Below, one piece after another: positions 24,955-33,367 of a stretch of 56,628 nt of DNA; within the stretch, counting starts at the first letter, position 1, and each line of letters begins with the position of its first letter. Below the pieces are notes generated by a model, which did not search any database, had not been told where the DNA came from, and saw only the letters and a program-made list of their open reading frames with translations. A program made the translations under genes and the position numbers. Location of the stretch: positions 1-56,628 of the forward strand of contig NZ_CAKKLY010000031.1 in NCBI RefSeq assembly GCF_918698095.1, given 5' to 3'. Source of the stretch: Arthrobacter sp. Bi83 (GTDB lineage Bacteria; Actinomycetota; Actinomycetes; Actinomycetales; Micrococcaceae).

Positions 24955-26498
24955 TGGCGGCGATGTTTAGTAACGCCGATCCCCGGCTGGGGCAGCTCCT
25001 GGACGGCATCGTCCGCCTCGCCTCGGGAGAGCTCCATTCGCGCATTGAAATTTCCGAGGCGAGGGACGAGCTCGATGCCGTGATCATGGGCACCAACCTG
25101 CTCGCCGAGGACCTCCAGATCATCTATCAGGAGCTGGAGCAACGGGTGGAATCACGCACCCGGATGCTCAACGCGGCGCATCGGGAGCTCCAGCATATGG
25201 CCCTCACCGATTCCCTGACGGGACTCTACAACCGCTCCGCGCTGGTCAGCGCCGTTAACGAGGCCCAGGCGGAAGCGTCCGACGGCGGCCTGCCGCCCGC
25301 GCTGCTGCTGCTGGACCTTGATGCCTTCAAAAGTATCAATGACTCGCTGGGCCACTCGATGGGCGACAAGGTGCTGGCCGGTGTAGCGTCGCGGATCCGC
25401 GCGTGCGTCCGTGACGGCGACATGGTGGCCCGGTTGGGCGGCGACGAATTCGCGGTCCTCCTTCCCGCCACCACCCCCGCCCAGGCCGCGTCTGTGGGCA
25501 ACAGGATCCTGGATTCCCTGAACGGAACCATCGACGTGGACGGCAAGAGCATCCGGTGCGGGGCGAGCCTGGGCCTGCGGATTGCCGACCGCGGAGAGAC
25601 GTCCGAGCAGCTCTTGGTGGAGGCCGATATCGCGATGTACGCCTCCAAAGCGGACGGCCGCAACAAACTGCGGGTGTTCGAGCCCGCCATGCTGCACGCC
25701 CGGCAGCTCCGGAACCAGCTGGTGGGGGAATTGCGCGCAGCCATCTCCGGCTCGCAGCTGGTGCTGTTCTACCAGCCGGTCATCGAACTTGCCACCGGCC
25801 GGATCGAGGGCGTTGAGGCCCTGGTCCGCTGGCAGCATCCCACGCGCGGTCTCATCATGCCGGACGAGTTCATCCCCATCGCCGAGGAAACGGGTCTGAT
25901 CTCCGATCTGGGCAACTGGGTGCTCAAGGCGTCGGTGGAGCAGCTGCGGCGCTGGCGGAAGGCTCCCGAAACCAGCCGGCACGACTTCTCCATGCGGATC
26001 AATATCTCTGCCGCCGACCTCCAGCGCCTCGAGTTCATCGAAGACGTCCGCGACGCCCTCACTTCTAGCGGGCTGGATCCCGGGCTGCTGGTCCTGGAAC
26101 TGACAGAGAGCGCCATCATCCAGGGCAACGAACTCGACCGCTACACGCTGGCCAGCCTCCGCAAGCTCGGCGTGGGCCTCGAGATCGACGACTTCGGCAC
26201 CGGCTATTCCTCCATCAGCTACCTGCGCCGGCTGCCGGTGGACCGGGTCAAGGTGGACCGGACCCTTCTCACCGCCCTGGGCAGCGACCCCGCACAGCCT
26301 GCACTGATCGCGGCCATCCTCCAGCTCATTCGGGCCTGCGGGCTCGAAGCCGTGTGGGAGGGCGTCGAGAACGCGGCACAGGCCGAGCACCTGAGGAGCA
26401 CCGGCTGCATCAGCGGGCAGGGCTACTACTTCAGCCGCCCGCTGCCCGAGGCCGCATTCACCGAGAGGCTGGCCCAGCAGGACGTCTGGCCCGCATAG
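24954..26498 (+). CDS. GGDEF-EAL cyclic-di-GMP enzyme
   Basis: 514-residue soluble protein. N-terminal HAMP-like/coiled-coil part (QLLDGIVRLASGELHSRIEIS, then EDLQIIYQELEQRVESRTRML), GGDEF domain with intact active site GGDEF (162-166) and LDLDAFKSINDSLGHS, and EAL domain with intact EAL (288-290), N-containing INISAADL, DDFGTGYSS and EGVEN. Both synthesis and breakdown of c-di-GMP are therefore possible. There is no transmembrane segment. Last gene of the TPR/STAS-like operon; its 3' end overlaps the convergent acetyltransferase gene by 41 bp. Confidence 0.93.
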   Translation: MAAMFSNADPRLGQLLDGIVRLASGELHSRIEISEARDELDAVIMGTNLLAEDLQIIYQELEQRVESRTRMLNAAHRELQHMALTDSLTGLYNRSALVSAVNEAQAEASDGGLPPALLLLDLDAFKSINDSLGHSMGDKVLAGVASRIRACVRDGDMVARLGGDEFAVLLPATTPAQAASVGNRILDSLNGTIDVDGKSIRCGASLGLRIADRGETSEQLLVEADIAMYASKADGRNKLRVFEPAMLHARQLRNQLVGELRAAISGSQLVLFYQPVIELATGRIEGVEALVRWQHPTRGLIMPDEFIPIAEETGLISDLGNWVLKASVEQLRRWRKAPETSRHDFSMRINISAADLQRLEFIEDVRDALTSSGLDPGLLVLELTESAIIQGNELDRYTLASLRKLGVGLEIDDFGTGYSSISYLRRLPVDRVKVDRTLLTALGSDPAQPALIAAILQLIRACGLEAVWEGVENAAQAEHLRSTGCISGQGYYFSRPLPEAAFTERLAQQDVWPA

Positions 26499-27084
26499 TT
26501 TGCATCGGTTGCTCCACAGGCGTCGTTTCGCCGTTGCGGCCGGCCCAGTCGTCCTCGAGAACGGCGTAGATCAGCTCGGTGGACCAGGTTCCCTTGTAGT
26601 GCCAGTTGTCTGTGAGAGTGGCTTCGAGCCGCATCCCCAGCCGTTCGCAGATCCCCGCAGACGCGGTGTTAAGCGCGTCCAGTTTCGCATCGATCCGGTG
26701 GAACCCGAGTTCCCCGAAGCCGAGTTTGAGCAACGCCTGGGCGGCTTCGGTGGCATACCCCTTGCCACGGGCATCCGGCGCCATGATCCAACCGATCTCC
26801 GCCTGCCCCACGCCCGGCAGCCACTTGAGCACCACCTCGCCGAGCAGGCCGGCGTCGTCCTGGGAATCAACGGCAAGGCAGATCCAGTCGCCTTCCTTCT
26901 CGAAGACGAAGTTGGCGTACCGGCCAAGGGTCTCCATGGATTGCGTGTAGGTTTTGGCCTCCCGCAGCAGGAACCGCGCGGTTCCCGGCAGCGACTGGTA
27001 GGCGTGGAAGGCGTCCAGGTCCGAGGCCTCGAACCGGCGCAGGATCAGCCGCTCGGTGAGGATGGGCAGGCGGATGTCAGGCAT
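26458..27084 (-). CDS. GNAT acetyltransferase, RimJ/RimL type
   Basis: 208-residue N-acetyltransferase: ILTERLILRRFEASDLDAFHAYQ at the start, GEVVLKWLPGVGQAEIGWIM, the acetyl-CoA loop ARGKGYATEAAQALL and the FHRIDAKLDALNTASAGICERLGM signature. Substrate unknown. The minus-strand -10 box TACCCT lies 6 nt before the ATG and there is no SD, indicating a leaderless mRNA. Its C-terminal codons overlap the end of the GGDEF-EAL gene. Confidence 0.9.
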   Translation of the reverse strand: MPDIRLPILTERLILRRFEASDLDAFHAYQSLPGTARFLLREAKTYTQSMETLGRYANFVFEKEGDWICLAVDSQDDAGLLGEVVLKWLPGVGQAEIGWIMAPDARGKGYATEAAQALLKLGFGELGFHRIDAKLDALNTASAGICERLGMRLEATLTDNWHYKGTWSTELIYAVLEDDWAGRNGETTPVEQPMQTMRARRPAGPASR

Positions 27085-27090
27085 GGTTCG

Positions 27091-27096
27091 AGGGTA
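27091..27096 (-). promoter_or_regulatory. leaderless-type -10 box of the GNAT gene
   Basis: TACCCT on the minus strand, 6 nt (27085-27090) before the ATG at 27084. Confidence 0.55.
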
Positions 27097-27140
27097 CGCC
27101 CTATCCGGAGTAGGTCATTTGCCGGCGGACTGCGCCGGGC

Positions 27141-28298
27141 TCAACCGGCGGATACGACGGCGGCCGTGGCCTCTGCGATCGCGCGCTCCTCGTCCGTGGG
27201 GACCACGAGCACGGGGATGGCCGAGGCTGCGGTGGAAATCACCCGCGGTTCCTTGGACCGCTCGCTGTTCAGCCCGGCGTCGAGCTGGATTCCCAGCGCG
27301 CCCAGCCGCTCCCCCACGAGGGCACGGAACTGGTGCGAGTTCTCGCCGATCCCCGCGGTGAACACGAGGGCCTTCGCTCCGCCCACGGCCACGTGGTAGC
27401 CGCCGATGTACTTGGCCAGCCTGTAGGACGTGACCGCGAGCGCCATGGCGGCCTTGGCATCGCCGGATTCGGAGGCTTCCACCACCGAGCGCATGTCGTT
27501 GTTCCCGGCCAGGCCCTTGAGCCCGGATTCGCGGTTGAGCATGGAGTCGAGATCCTCGGCATTCCAGCCGGTGCGGGCCAAGAACACCAGGATGGAGGGG
27601 TCCAGGTCGCCCGAGCGGGTGCCCATCACGAGGCCTTCCAGGGGCGTGAAACCCATGGACGTGTCCACGGACTTGCCGCCCCGGATCGCGGTGACCGAGG
27701 CGCCGTTGCCGAGGTGGGCGATCACGCCGTCGAACTCGTCCACCGGAACATCCAGCAGCGCGGCGGCCTGGTGCGTGACGTATTCGTGCGAGGTGCCGTG
27801 GAAGCCGTAGCGGCGGATGCCGTGGTTGGTGTAGAGCTCGTCCGGCACGGCGTAGCGCCAGGCGTGCTCGGGCAGGCTGCGGTGGAAGGCGGTGTCGAAC
27901 ACGGCCACCTGCGGCATGTCCGGCCATTTCTTGGCGATGGCGCGGATACCGAGCACGTTGGCGGGGTTGTGCAGCGGGGCCAGCGGGTTGAGCCGCTCGA
28001 TGGCCCGGGTAATCTCGTTGTCGATCAGCACCGGCTCGCCGAACCGCTCCCCGCCGTGCACCACGCGGTGCCCCACGGCGTCCAGCGCACGGTCACCGAG
28101 CACCCCGTGGATGGCCGCATCCACCTGCTCCAAGGCCTCGGCGTGGTCCGCCGGGCCCACCACCTCGCCGTCGCCCTGGCCGCCGTTGGACATCCCGATC
28201 CTCTCGATCAGCCCCTCGGTGAGGATGCTGCCGGCGGCGACGTCGCGCACCTGGTACTTGAGCGAGGACGAGCCGGAGTTGATGACGAGCACGAGCAT
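27141..28298 (-). CDS. ackA: acetate kinase
   Basis: ATP-dependent kinase interconverting acetate and acetyl-phosphate, paired metabolically with Pta. Signature VLVINSGSSSLKY at the start, VAVFDTAFHRSLP, the HGTSHEY histidine block, IAHLGNGASVTA, and FTAGIGENS near the end. 385 residues. AGGAGG lies 4 nt before ATG 28298. In most actinobacteria ackA directly follows pta; here about 960 bp containing two decayed genes and one small gene separate them. Confidence 0.96.
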   Translation of the reverse strand: MLVLVINSGSSSLKYQVRDVAAGSILTEGLIERIGMSNGGQGDGEVVGPADHAEALEQVDAAIHGVLGDRALDAVGHRVVHGGERFGEPVLIDNEITRAIERLNPLAPLHNPANVLGIRAIAKKWPDMPQVAVFDTAFHRSLPEHAWRYAVPDELYTNHGIRRYGFHGTSHEYVTHQAAALLDVPVDEFDGVIAHLGNGASVTAIRGGKSVDTSMGFTPLEGLVMGTRSGDLDPSILVFLARTGWNAEDLDSMLNRESGLKGLAGNNDMRSVVEASESGDAKAAMALAVTSYRLAKYIGGYHVAVGGAKALVFTAGIGENSHQFRALVGERLGALGIQLDAGLNSERSKEPRVISTAASAIPVLVVPTDEERAIAEATAAVVSAG

Positions 28299-28438
28299 GG
28301 GGCCTCCTAAGCCTTGCTGCCGGGGGTTACAACTGACGGTGCAGCGGTCGGGCGTCACGCCGGGGCCTGGCGAAGCGCTCCTTAGCACCCACTATAAGTG
28401 GGCCCCACGAGCGTGGCCGGTGACCGACGGGCGTGATC

Positions 28439-28743
28439 CTAGCCTCCCGCGATGTCCCGAAGCGTCTGCAGGTGTCCGTCCCGGGCCGCGCGTCCGTCGA
28501 CGGTCACGCCGGCTGATGTGCGCGGCATTTTCCCCGCAAAGCCTTTTCTGATCTTCACGTAGCCGGCCAGTTCCAGCACCGCCAGCTGCTAGCTGAGCAC
28601 GGAGTCGCTGACCTGGATGGCGTCCCGCTAATCCTTGAAATCCGACGACTCCGCACCAGCCAGCGCCGCCATGATGGAAAAGCGACCGGCGAGTGGATGA
28701 GATCGTTGAGCCGGTGGCGTGGATGATCCGCTCCCCTTCTCAT
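28439..28743 (-). pseudogene. decayed winged-helix transcriptional regulator
   Basis: Conceptual translation across frames gives LNDLIHSPV, then after a one-base frameshift FSIMAALAGAESSDFKD, a TAG stop, RDAIQVSDSVLS, a second TAG, and QLAVLELAGYVKIRKGFAGK followed by PRTSAGVTVDGRAARDGHLQ and a proper stop at 28439. This is the pattern of the short winged-helix regulators (ArsR/MarR-like, HTH with SDSVLSKQLAVLE) found in actinobacteria. One frameshift and two in-frame stops mean no functional product. It overlaps the decayed membrane gene upstream by ATGA, so both once formed an operon. Confidence 0.8.
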
Positions 28744-28916
28744 GCGCGCAGTTCACGGAAAGCGGCAAGGCCGACGCCGGCTAGGACAACGGCGGCGGTG
28801 AGGTAGAACTAGAGGTTGCCGTCACGGAAGAGGCTGACACCCACTCCGAGCGCAATGCCATACAAAGCGAAATAGGCCACACCCGGCGCGCCGTGCCGTT
28901 GCGTAAGCCGCGTCAG
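28740..28916 (-). pseudogene. decayed small membrane protein
   Basis: Minus-strand frame reads LTRLTQRHGAPGVAYFALYG, IALGVGVSLFRDGNL, a TAG stop at 28809-28811, then FYLTAAVVLAGVGLAAFREL before the natural stop at 28740. The stop interrupts what would be the junction of two membrane helices. No clear start codon remains, so the 5' limit is uncertain. It lies directly upstream of the decayed regulator. Confidence 0.65.
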
Positions 28917-28964
28917 GCGCTTAGAGTCGGCGGGACCCGCAGCACCACGCAGAGAGGGACTTCC

Positions 28965-29246
28965 ATGACGAACGGCACCGCTCAGCCCGACAACACCGAG
29001 CCTGACGCCACAGAGCCTGTTGCCACAGACACCGGCACGGCCGGGGCAGCCACCAAGCACCCCACCGGCGTCGACGGCGGGAACCCGGCCCTCGACGACA
29101 CGGGAAACCTCAAGGCCGCGGAGGTTGGCAAGCATGCCGAGCAGCCCGAGGATCCTCAGAACCTGGACCTTACACCGGAGGGACTGGCCGACGAGCCGGC
29201 CAAGCAGGAAGATCCCGACAGCCTGGCCGCGCCGGAGAACAGCTGA
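28965..29246 (+). CDS. acidic, disordered small protein (93 aa)
   Basis: Begins MTNGTAQPDNTEPDATEPVA; rich in Asp, Glu, Thr, Pro and Ala, with NLDLTPEGLADEPAKQEDPD near the end and no hydrophobic segment. GAGAGGGA upstream of ATG 28965 supports translation. It lies between the two halves of the pta-ackA pair but on the opposite strand, ending 10 nt from the pta stop. Function unknown. Confidence 0.65.
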   Translation: MTNGTAQPDNTEPDATEPVATDTGTAGAATKHPTGVDGGNPALDDTGNLKAAEVGKHAEQPEDPQNLDLTPEGLADEPAKQEDPDSLAAPENS

Positions 29247-29256
29247 CCGGCCCTCG

Positions 29257-31329
29257 CTACACCGTCTGGGCCTGGATCGCCGTGATGGCCACCGTGTTCA
29301 CGATGTCCTCCACCGTGCAGCCGCGGGACAGGTCGTTGACCGGCTCGCGGAGCCCCTGCAGGACGGGCCCGACGGCCACCGCCCCGGAGGTCTGCTGCAC
29401 CGCCTTGTACGTGTTGTTGCCGGTGTTCAGGTCCGGGAAGATGAACACGGTGGCCTGGCCGGCCACGGACGAGCCGGGCATCTTGGACGCGGCGATGGAG
29501 GCGTCCACGGCGGCGTCGTACTGGATGGGGCCCTCCACGGGCAGCCCCGGCCGGCGGTTCTTCACCAGCTCGGTGGCCAGCCGCACCTTCTCCACGGCCT
29601 CGCCCGAGCCGGAGCCGCCGCTGGAGTAGGACAGCATGGCCACCCGGGGCTCCACGCCGAACTGGGCCGCGGTTTCCGCCGAGGCGAGCGCGATGTCCGC
29701 CAGCTGTTCCTCGTTGGGGTCGGGGTTCACGGCGCAGTCGCCGTAGACCAGCACACGGTCCGGCATGAGCATGAGGAACACCGACGATACGATCTTCACG
29801 CCCTCGCGGGTCTTCACGAACTCCAGCGCCGGGCGGATGGTGTGGGCCGTGGTGTGCGCGGCGCCGGACACCATGCCGTCCACCACACCGAGCTGGACCA
29901 TCATGGTGCCGAAGTAGCTGCCGTCCAGCATGACTTCCAGGGCCCGGGCCAGGTCCACGCCCTTGTGCGCCCGCAGCTCCGCGTACTTCTCCGCGAATCC
30001 CTGGCGCAGCTCCGAGGCGGCAGGATCCACGATGTTGATGCCGGACAGGTCGATGCCCCGGCTGGCGGCGAGCTCCCTGACGTCGGTTTCGCGGCCCAGC
30101 AGCGTGAGGTCGCAGACGTCACGGCGGTACAGGATCTCGGCGGCGCGGAGGATTCTGACGTCCGTGCCCTCCGGTAGCACGATGTGGCGGCGCTGGGACC
30201 GGGCCCGCTCGATGAGGTCGTGCAGGAACCGCAGCGGGGTCATGCGTTCGGCCCGGGGCAGGTGCAGCCGTTCAAGGATCTCAGCCTCATCCACCCGCCG
30301 GGACCACAGGCCCAGCGCCGAGGCCACCTTCCGGCGGTGCCCGCTCCAGATCTCGCTGCGAACCTCGGACACGCGGCGGGCCGTGGTGTAGGTGTCGTCC
30401 GTCGTGGCGAACACCGGGAACGGCGCCGACGCAAGCAGGGGGTAGATGTTGGCATCCGGGGCCAGGCCGCCGGTCAGGATCAGCCCGGACGGCACCGGGA
30501 ATTCCGGGGAGAACGACGACGCCAGGCAGGCCACCATCACGTCCGCCCGGTCCCCCGGCACGATCACCAGCGCGCCGTCGTCGAGCACGTTCAGGAAGTT
30601 GCCCACGTTCATGGCGGCGACCTTGACGTCCCTGACGTCGCGCTCCATGTCCGCACGGCCGGCGATCTGCCGGATCCCTAGGGCGGCGCCCACTTCGCCG
30701 GTGGTGGGCCGGGCGATGTCATCGAGCTCCGGGAAGATATACACCGGCCGGCCGGACGCGCCGCGCTTTACGGCGGCAGCGATCGCGTCCACGGCCGCCG
30801 GATCCGCGCGGTTCACCATGATGGCCAACAGGGAGCAGTTCTCCGCCGCCAACTCCTTGCGGGCAACGTCGACGGCGGCCGCCGCCTCCGCGGCGCTCCG
30901 CCCCTTTGCGCCCACCACGGCAACCATGGGGGCAGCGAGATTGTTGGCGAGGCGTGCGTTGAGGTCGAATTCGACGGCGGCGTCGTGGCCTGTGAGGTCC
31001 GTCCCCTCCACGATGATCACGTCGCAATGCCGGCCCATCTCGGCGAAGATCTCCACGCAGCGGGCATCGATGTCCTCGCGCTTGCCCTCGGCGAGCAGGC
31101 CGCGGACTTCTGCGAAGGTCAGGCCGCCGCGGCAGCGCTGGTCGTCGAGGTTGAAGCGGGACTTCATGAGCGCCAGCATGGGATCCGCGCCGGGGTCGTC
31201 GCCGTGGACCACGGGCTTGAAGAAACCAATCCGGTCCGCGTGCCGGTGGAGCGTGTCCGCCAGGCCCAGCGCTATGAGCGACTTGCCCGAACCCGGGGTG
31301 GTCGCACTGACATAAATCCCTTTGGCCAT
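29257..31329 (-). CDS. pta: phosphate acetyltransferase
   Basis: Converts acetyl-CoA and phosphate to acetyl-phosphate. Long form of about 690 residues: N-terminal P-loop-like domain (IYVSATTPGSGKSLIALGLA), central DRTGG-type domain (VPSGLILTGGLAPD), and the C-terminal catalytic PTA/PTB domain (RRHIVLPEGTDVRILRAAEI, MVSGAAHTTAHTIRPAL, VFIFPDLNTGNNTYKAVQ). ATG 31329 has GAGGA 7 nt upstream. It is upstream of ackA on the same strand, with two decayed genes between them. Confidence 0.95.
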   Translation of the reverse strand: MAKGIYVSATTPGSGKSLIALGLADTLHRHADRIGFFKPVVHGDDPGADPMLALMKSRFNLDDQRCRGGLTFAEVRGLLAEGKREDIDARCVEIFAEMGRHCDVIIVEGTDLTGHDAAVEFDLNARLANNLAAPMVAVVGAKGRSAAEAAAAVDVARKELAAENCSLLAIMVNRADPAAVDAIAAAVKRGASGRPVYIFPELDDIARPTTGEVGAALGIRQIAGRADMERDVRDVKVAAMNVGNFLNVLDDGALVIVPGDRADVMVACLASSFSPEFPVPSGLILTGGLAPDANIYPLLASAPFPVFATTDDTYTTARRVSEVRSEIWSGHRRKVASALGLWSRRVDEAEILERLHLPRAERMTPLRFLHDLIERARSQRRHIVLPEGTDVRILRAAEILYRRDVCDLTLLGRETDVRELAASRGIDLSGINIVDPAASELRQGFAEKYAELRAHKGVDLARALEVMLDGSYFGTMMVQLGVVDGMVSGAAHTTAHTIRPALEFVKTREGVKIVSSVFLMLMPDRVLVYGDCAVNPDPNEEQLADIALASAETAAQFGVEPRVAMLSYSSGGSGSGEAVEKVRLATELVKNRRPGLPVEGPIQYDAAVDASIAASKMPGSSVAGQATVFIFPDLNTGNNTYKAVQQTSGAVAVGPVLQGLREPVNDLSRGCTVEDIVNTVAITAIQAQTV

Positions 31330-31522
31330 GATCAAGTCCTCTGGTTGGAAGGTCCTGCGTGGGGCGTACTGCCTTCCATACTTTCACTTGTTCCCGCGCT
31401 TTCGGGAGCAGACAATGGTGTTGGTGGCCACATGGTGTTGATTGCCACGTCGGCGTGCACACGCCATTCAGGACCCCGGGCGGGCCAGCGCCGCGAGGCT
31501 CCTTCATAACCGGCGATTCCGA

Positions 31523-31939
31523 ATGACAGTACTGCTGATGAACTCTCCTGGTTCCCGCGCTGCTCCCGCGTCCCTCATCAATCGGCATCCCGTGACGGCC
31601 TTCCTGGTCGTCGCGATCACGCTCTCTTGGGCCGCCCAGATAGGGTCCATCCTGCTGATCGGGAACATCCTCCCGGGAATCCTCGCGGAACTGCTGATCC
31701 TAGTGGGGCTGCTGCACGCGTCCTTCAACGCCTCGGCGTCGGCCCAGCTGGACGTGTTCGACGGCGAATGGCAGCAGATTGCCGCCGTGGCCGTCCTGCT
31801 CGGGGTACCGGCGGCGCTGCGCGGCTTCCGTGGAAAGCGCCCCGCACAAGGCCCGCGCGAACGAACACTTCGGCCCCCGCCCGAGGCCGCGCGGAAGCCA
31901 CCGGAGGAGGCCGGTCGTGGCTCACCTCCCGCAAGCTAA
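31523..31939 (+). pseudogene. CPBP-family membrane protease paralogue lacking its catalytic core
   Basis: 138 residues: a normal CPBP N-terminal helix (NRHPVTAFLVVAITLSWAAQ) runs almost directly into a normal CPBP C-terminal segment with the HASFNAS motif (LAELLILVGLLHASFNAS). The middle of the family, including the EExxxR glutamate pair and the second histidine, is missing in frame. This looks like an internal deletion in a gene that once matched its neighbour at 31917. No good SD precedes ATG 31523. A short functional product cannot be excluded. Confidence 0.6.
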
Positions 31940-32840
31940 CGGGCACGGACCGGCCCGGTTTGCCGGGCAGGCCTGGCGAGCATTGAACAGCCGGCGCTCC
32001 TGGCCAGCCCGCCGGCGGCTCAGGCTTTTCTTCGTGCTGGCCTTCGTCATTTCGTGGGGGGCGTGGCCGCTGACCCTGCTTAATCCCGAGAGCTCCCCGC
32101 TTGTCCCGTTCGGACCCGCGCTTGCGGCTGTCCTGGTGGCCGTCGCCTCCGGGGGAAAGGACGGCCTGCTGCGCCTCCTGCGGCGACTGGCGGGCTGGCG
32201 AGTGCCCGGGCGCTGGTACGTGGTGGCGCTGGGACTGCCGTGCCTGCTGGTGGTGGCCGCGGCAGCACTAACTGTGGCCGGCGGCGCGCCGATCCCGGGC
32301 TTTGCGCCGAATCCGGGCTGGTTCATGCTGATCGGCACCTTCGCGTCGACTCTGGTGATCGTGGGCCTCTTCGAGGAGCTGGGCTGGCGCGGCTACGCCC
32401 TTCCCCTGATGCAGCGGAACCACACCGCCCTCGCCGCAGCCCTACTCCTCGGCGCCGTGTGGGTGGCCTGGCATCTGCCGGAACTCGTGTCCGACCCCAC
32501 CGGGCAGCGCCCGCCTCTTCCGTTTCTGCTCATGGTGATCGCCCAGTCCGTGCTGCTGACCTGGATCTACAACAGCACGTCCTCCAGCAAAACCCGTCTC
32601 ACGACGGAGCCGGGCGACCCAGCCGGCCCTGGAGGCGTGCCGCTCTGCATGGTCTTCCATGCCGCGTTCAATACGTCCGGCGCGCTGGTGCTGCCGGCCC
32701 TGGCAGGTCCCCATTACCTCACGCTCTGGTGGACTCTGGCGCTGCTCCATGTCCTTGCCGCACTCGTGGTTATCGCCTATGCGGGGCCCTCCCGACTGGT
32801 CCGCACTCTTGACACGGAGGCCTCCCATGGGATTACCTAA
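31917..32840 (+). CDS. CPBP family intramembrane metalloprotease
   Basis: 307 residues with about eight membrane helices. Catalytic motifs are intact: EELGWRG (EExxxR class) near residue 155, WHLPEL, and HAAFNTSGAL near residue 250. Family members (Abi/CAAX protease-like) cleave within the membrane; substrates are unknown. GTG 31917 with GGAGGAGG 6 nt upstream is preferred and makes the gene overlap the truncated paralogue by 23 bp. The paaI promoter and operator lie inside its last codons. Confidence 0.85.
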   Translation: MAHLPQANGHGPARFAGQAWRALNSRRSWPARRRLRLFFVLAFVISWGAWPLTLLNPESSPLVPFGPALAAVLVAVASGGKDGLLRLLRRLAGWRVPGRWYVVALGLPCLLVVAAAALTVAGGAPIPGFAPNPGWFMLIGTFASTLVIVGLFEELGWRGYALPLMQRNHTALAAALLLGAVWVAWHLPELVSDPTGQRPPLPFLLMVIAQSVLLTWIYNSTSSSKTRLTTEPGDPAGPGGVPLCMVFHAAFNTSGALVLPALAGPHYLTLWWTLALLHVLAALVVIAYAGPSRLVRTLDTEASHGIT

Positions 32841-32854
32841 TGAACATTCGGTAA
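32809..32854 (+). promoter_or_regulatory. paaI-paaK promoter with probable PaaR operator
   Basis: TTGACA (32809-32814) serves as -35. The palindrome TTACCTAATG...CATTCGGTAA (32833-32854; 9 of 11 pairs match) covers the -10 region. Similar 22-bp sites lie before paaR, paaZ and the thiolase operon. Confidence 0.7.
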
Positions 32855-32876
32855 ATAAAGCTGGAGGCAATGACGC

Positions 32877-33365
32877 ATGGCTGGAACAACCATTTCCGGG
32901 CTAACCCACCCGGTTCTTGAAAACGACTACGCCTCTGAGTGGATGGGTATTGAGGTCCTTGCCCTGGGCGACGGTCATGCAACCATCCGCATGACGCTCC
33001 GGCAGGAAATGCTCAACGGCTTCGGCATGGCGCACGGCGGAATGATCTTCGCCTTCGCGGACTCCGCCTTTGCCCTCGCCTGCAACCCTGCCACCCCGGC
33101 CCCAAGCTCCGCTGGGACATCCGCCAACACAGTCGGCGCCGCAGCGGACAGCATCACTGTTGCGTCCGGCGTCGATATCAATTTCCTCAAGCCGGCATTC
33201 CAAGGCCAGGTGATCACCGCCGTCGCCGACCGCCGCTCCATCGCGGGCCGCAGCGGGCTGTACGACATCCAGATCTTCGCCGCCGATCCCGGCTCCCCAC
33301 TGCCGGGCGAGCTCATTGCCGAGTTCCGCGGGCGCAGCCGCACCATCCCCAAGAAGAGGAATTAA
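32877..33365 (+). CDS. paaI: phenylacetate-pathway hotdog thioesterase
   Basis: 162-residue hotdog-fold acyl-CoA thioesterase. Family features: LRQEMLNGFGMAHGGMIFAFADSAFALACN (the HGG segment with catalytic Asp/helix), SGVDINFLKPAFQG and GRSGLYDIQIF. PaaI relieves dead-end ring-hydroxylated phenylacetyl-CoA thioesters and so frees trapped CoA. GGAGG lies upstream of ATG 32877. The next gene, paaK, starts 2 nt after the stop, so both are one operon under the PaaR-type operator. Confidence 0.92.
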   Translation: MAGTTISGLTHPVLENDYASEWMGIEVLALGDGHATIRMTLRQEMLNGFGMAHGGMIFAFADSAFALACNPATPAPSSAGTSANTVGAAADSITVASGVDINFLKPAFQGQVITAVADRRSIAGRSGLYDIQIFAADPGSPLPGELIAEFRGRSRTIPKKRN

Positions 33366-33367
33366 CC

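Noticed and set aside
31442..31522. Longer start for the truncated CPBP frame
   Set aside because: The added residues (MPRRRAHAIQDPGRAS) show no family similarity or SD.
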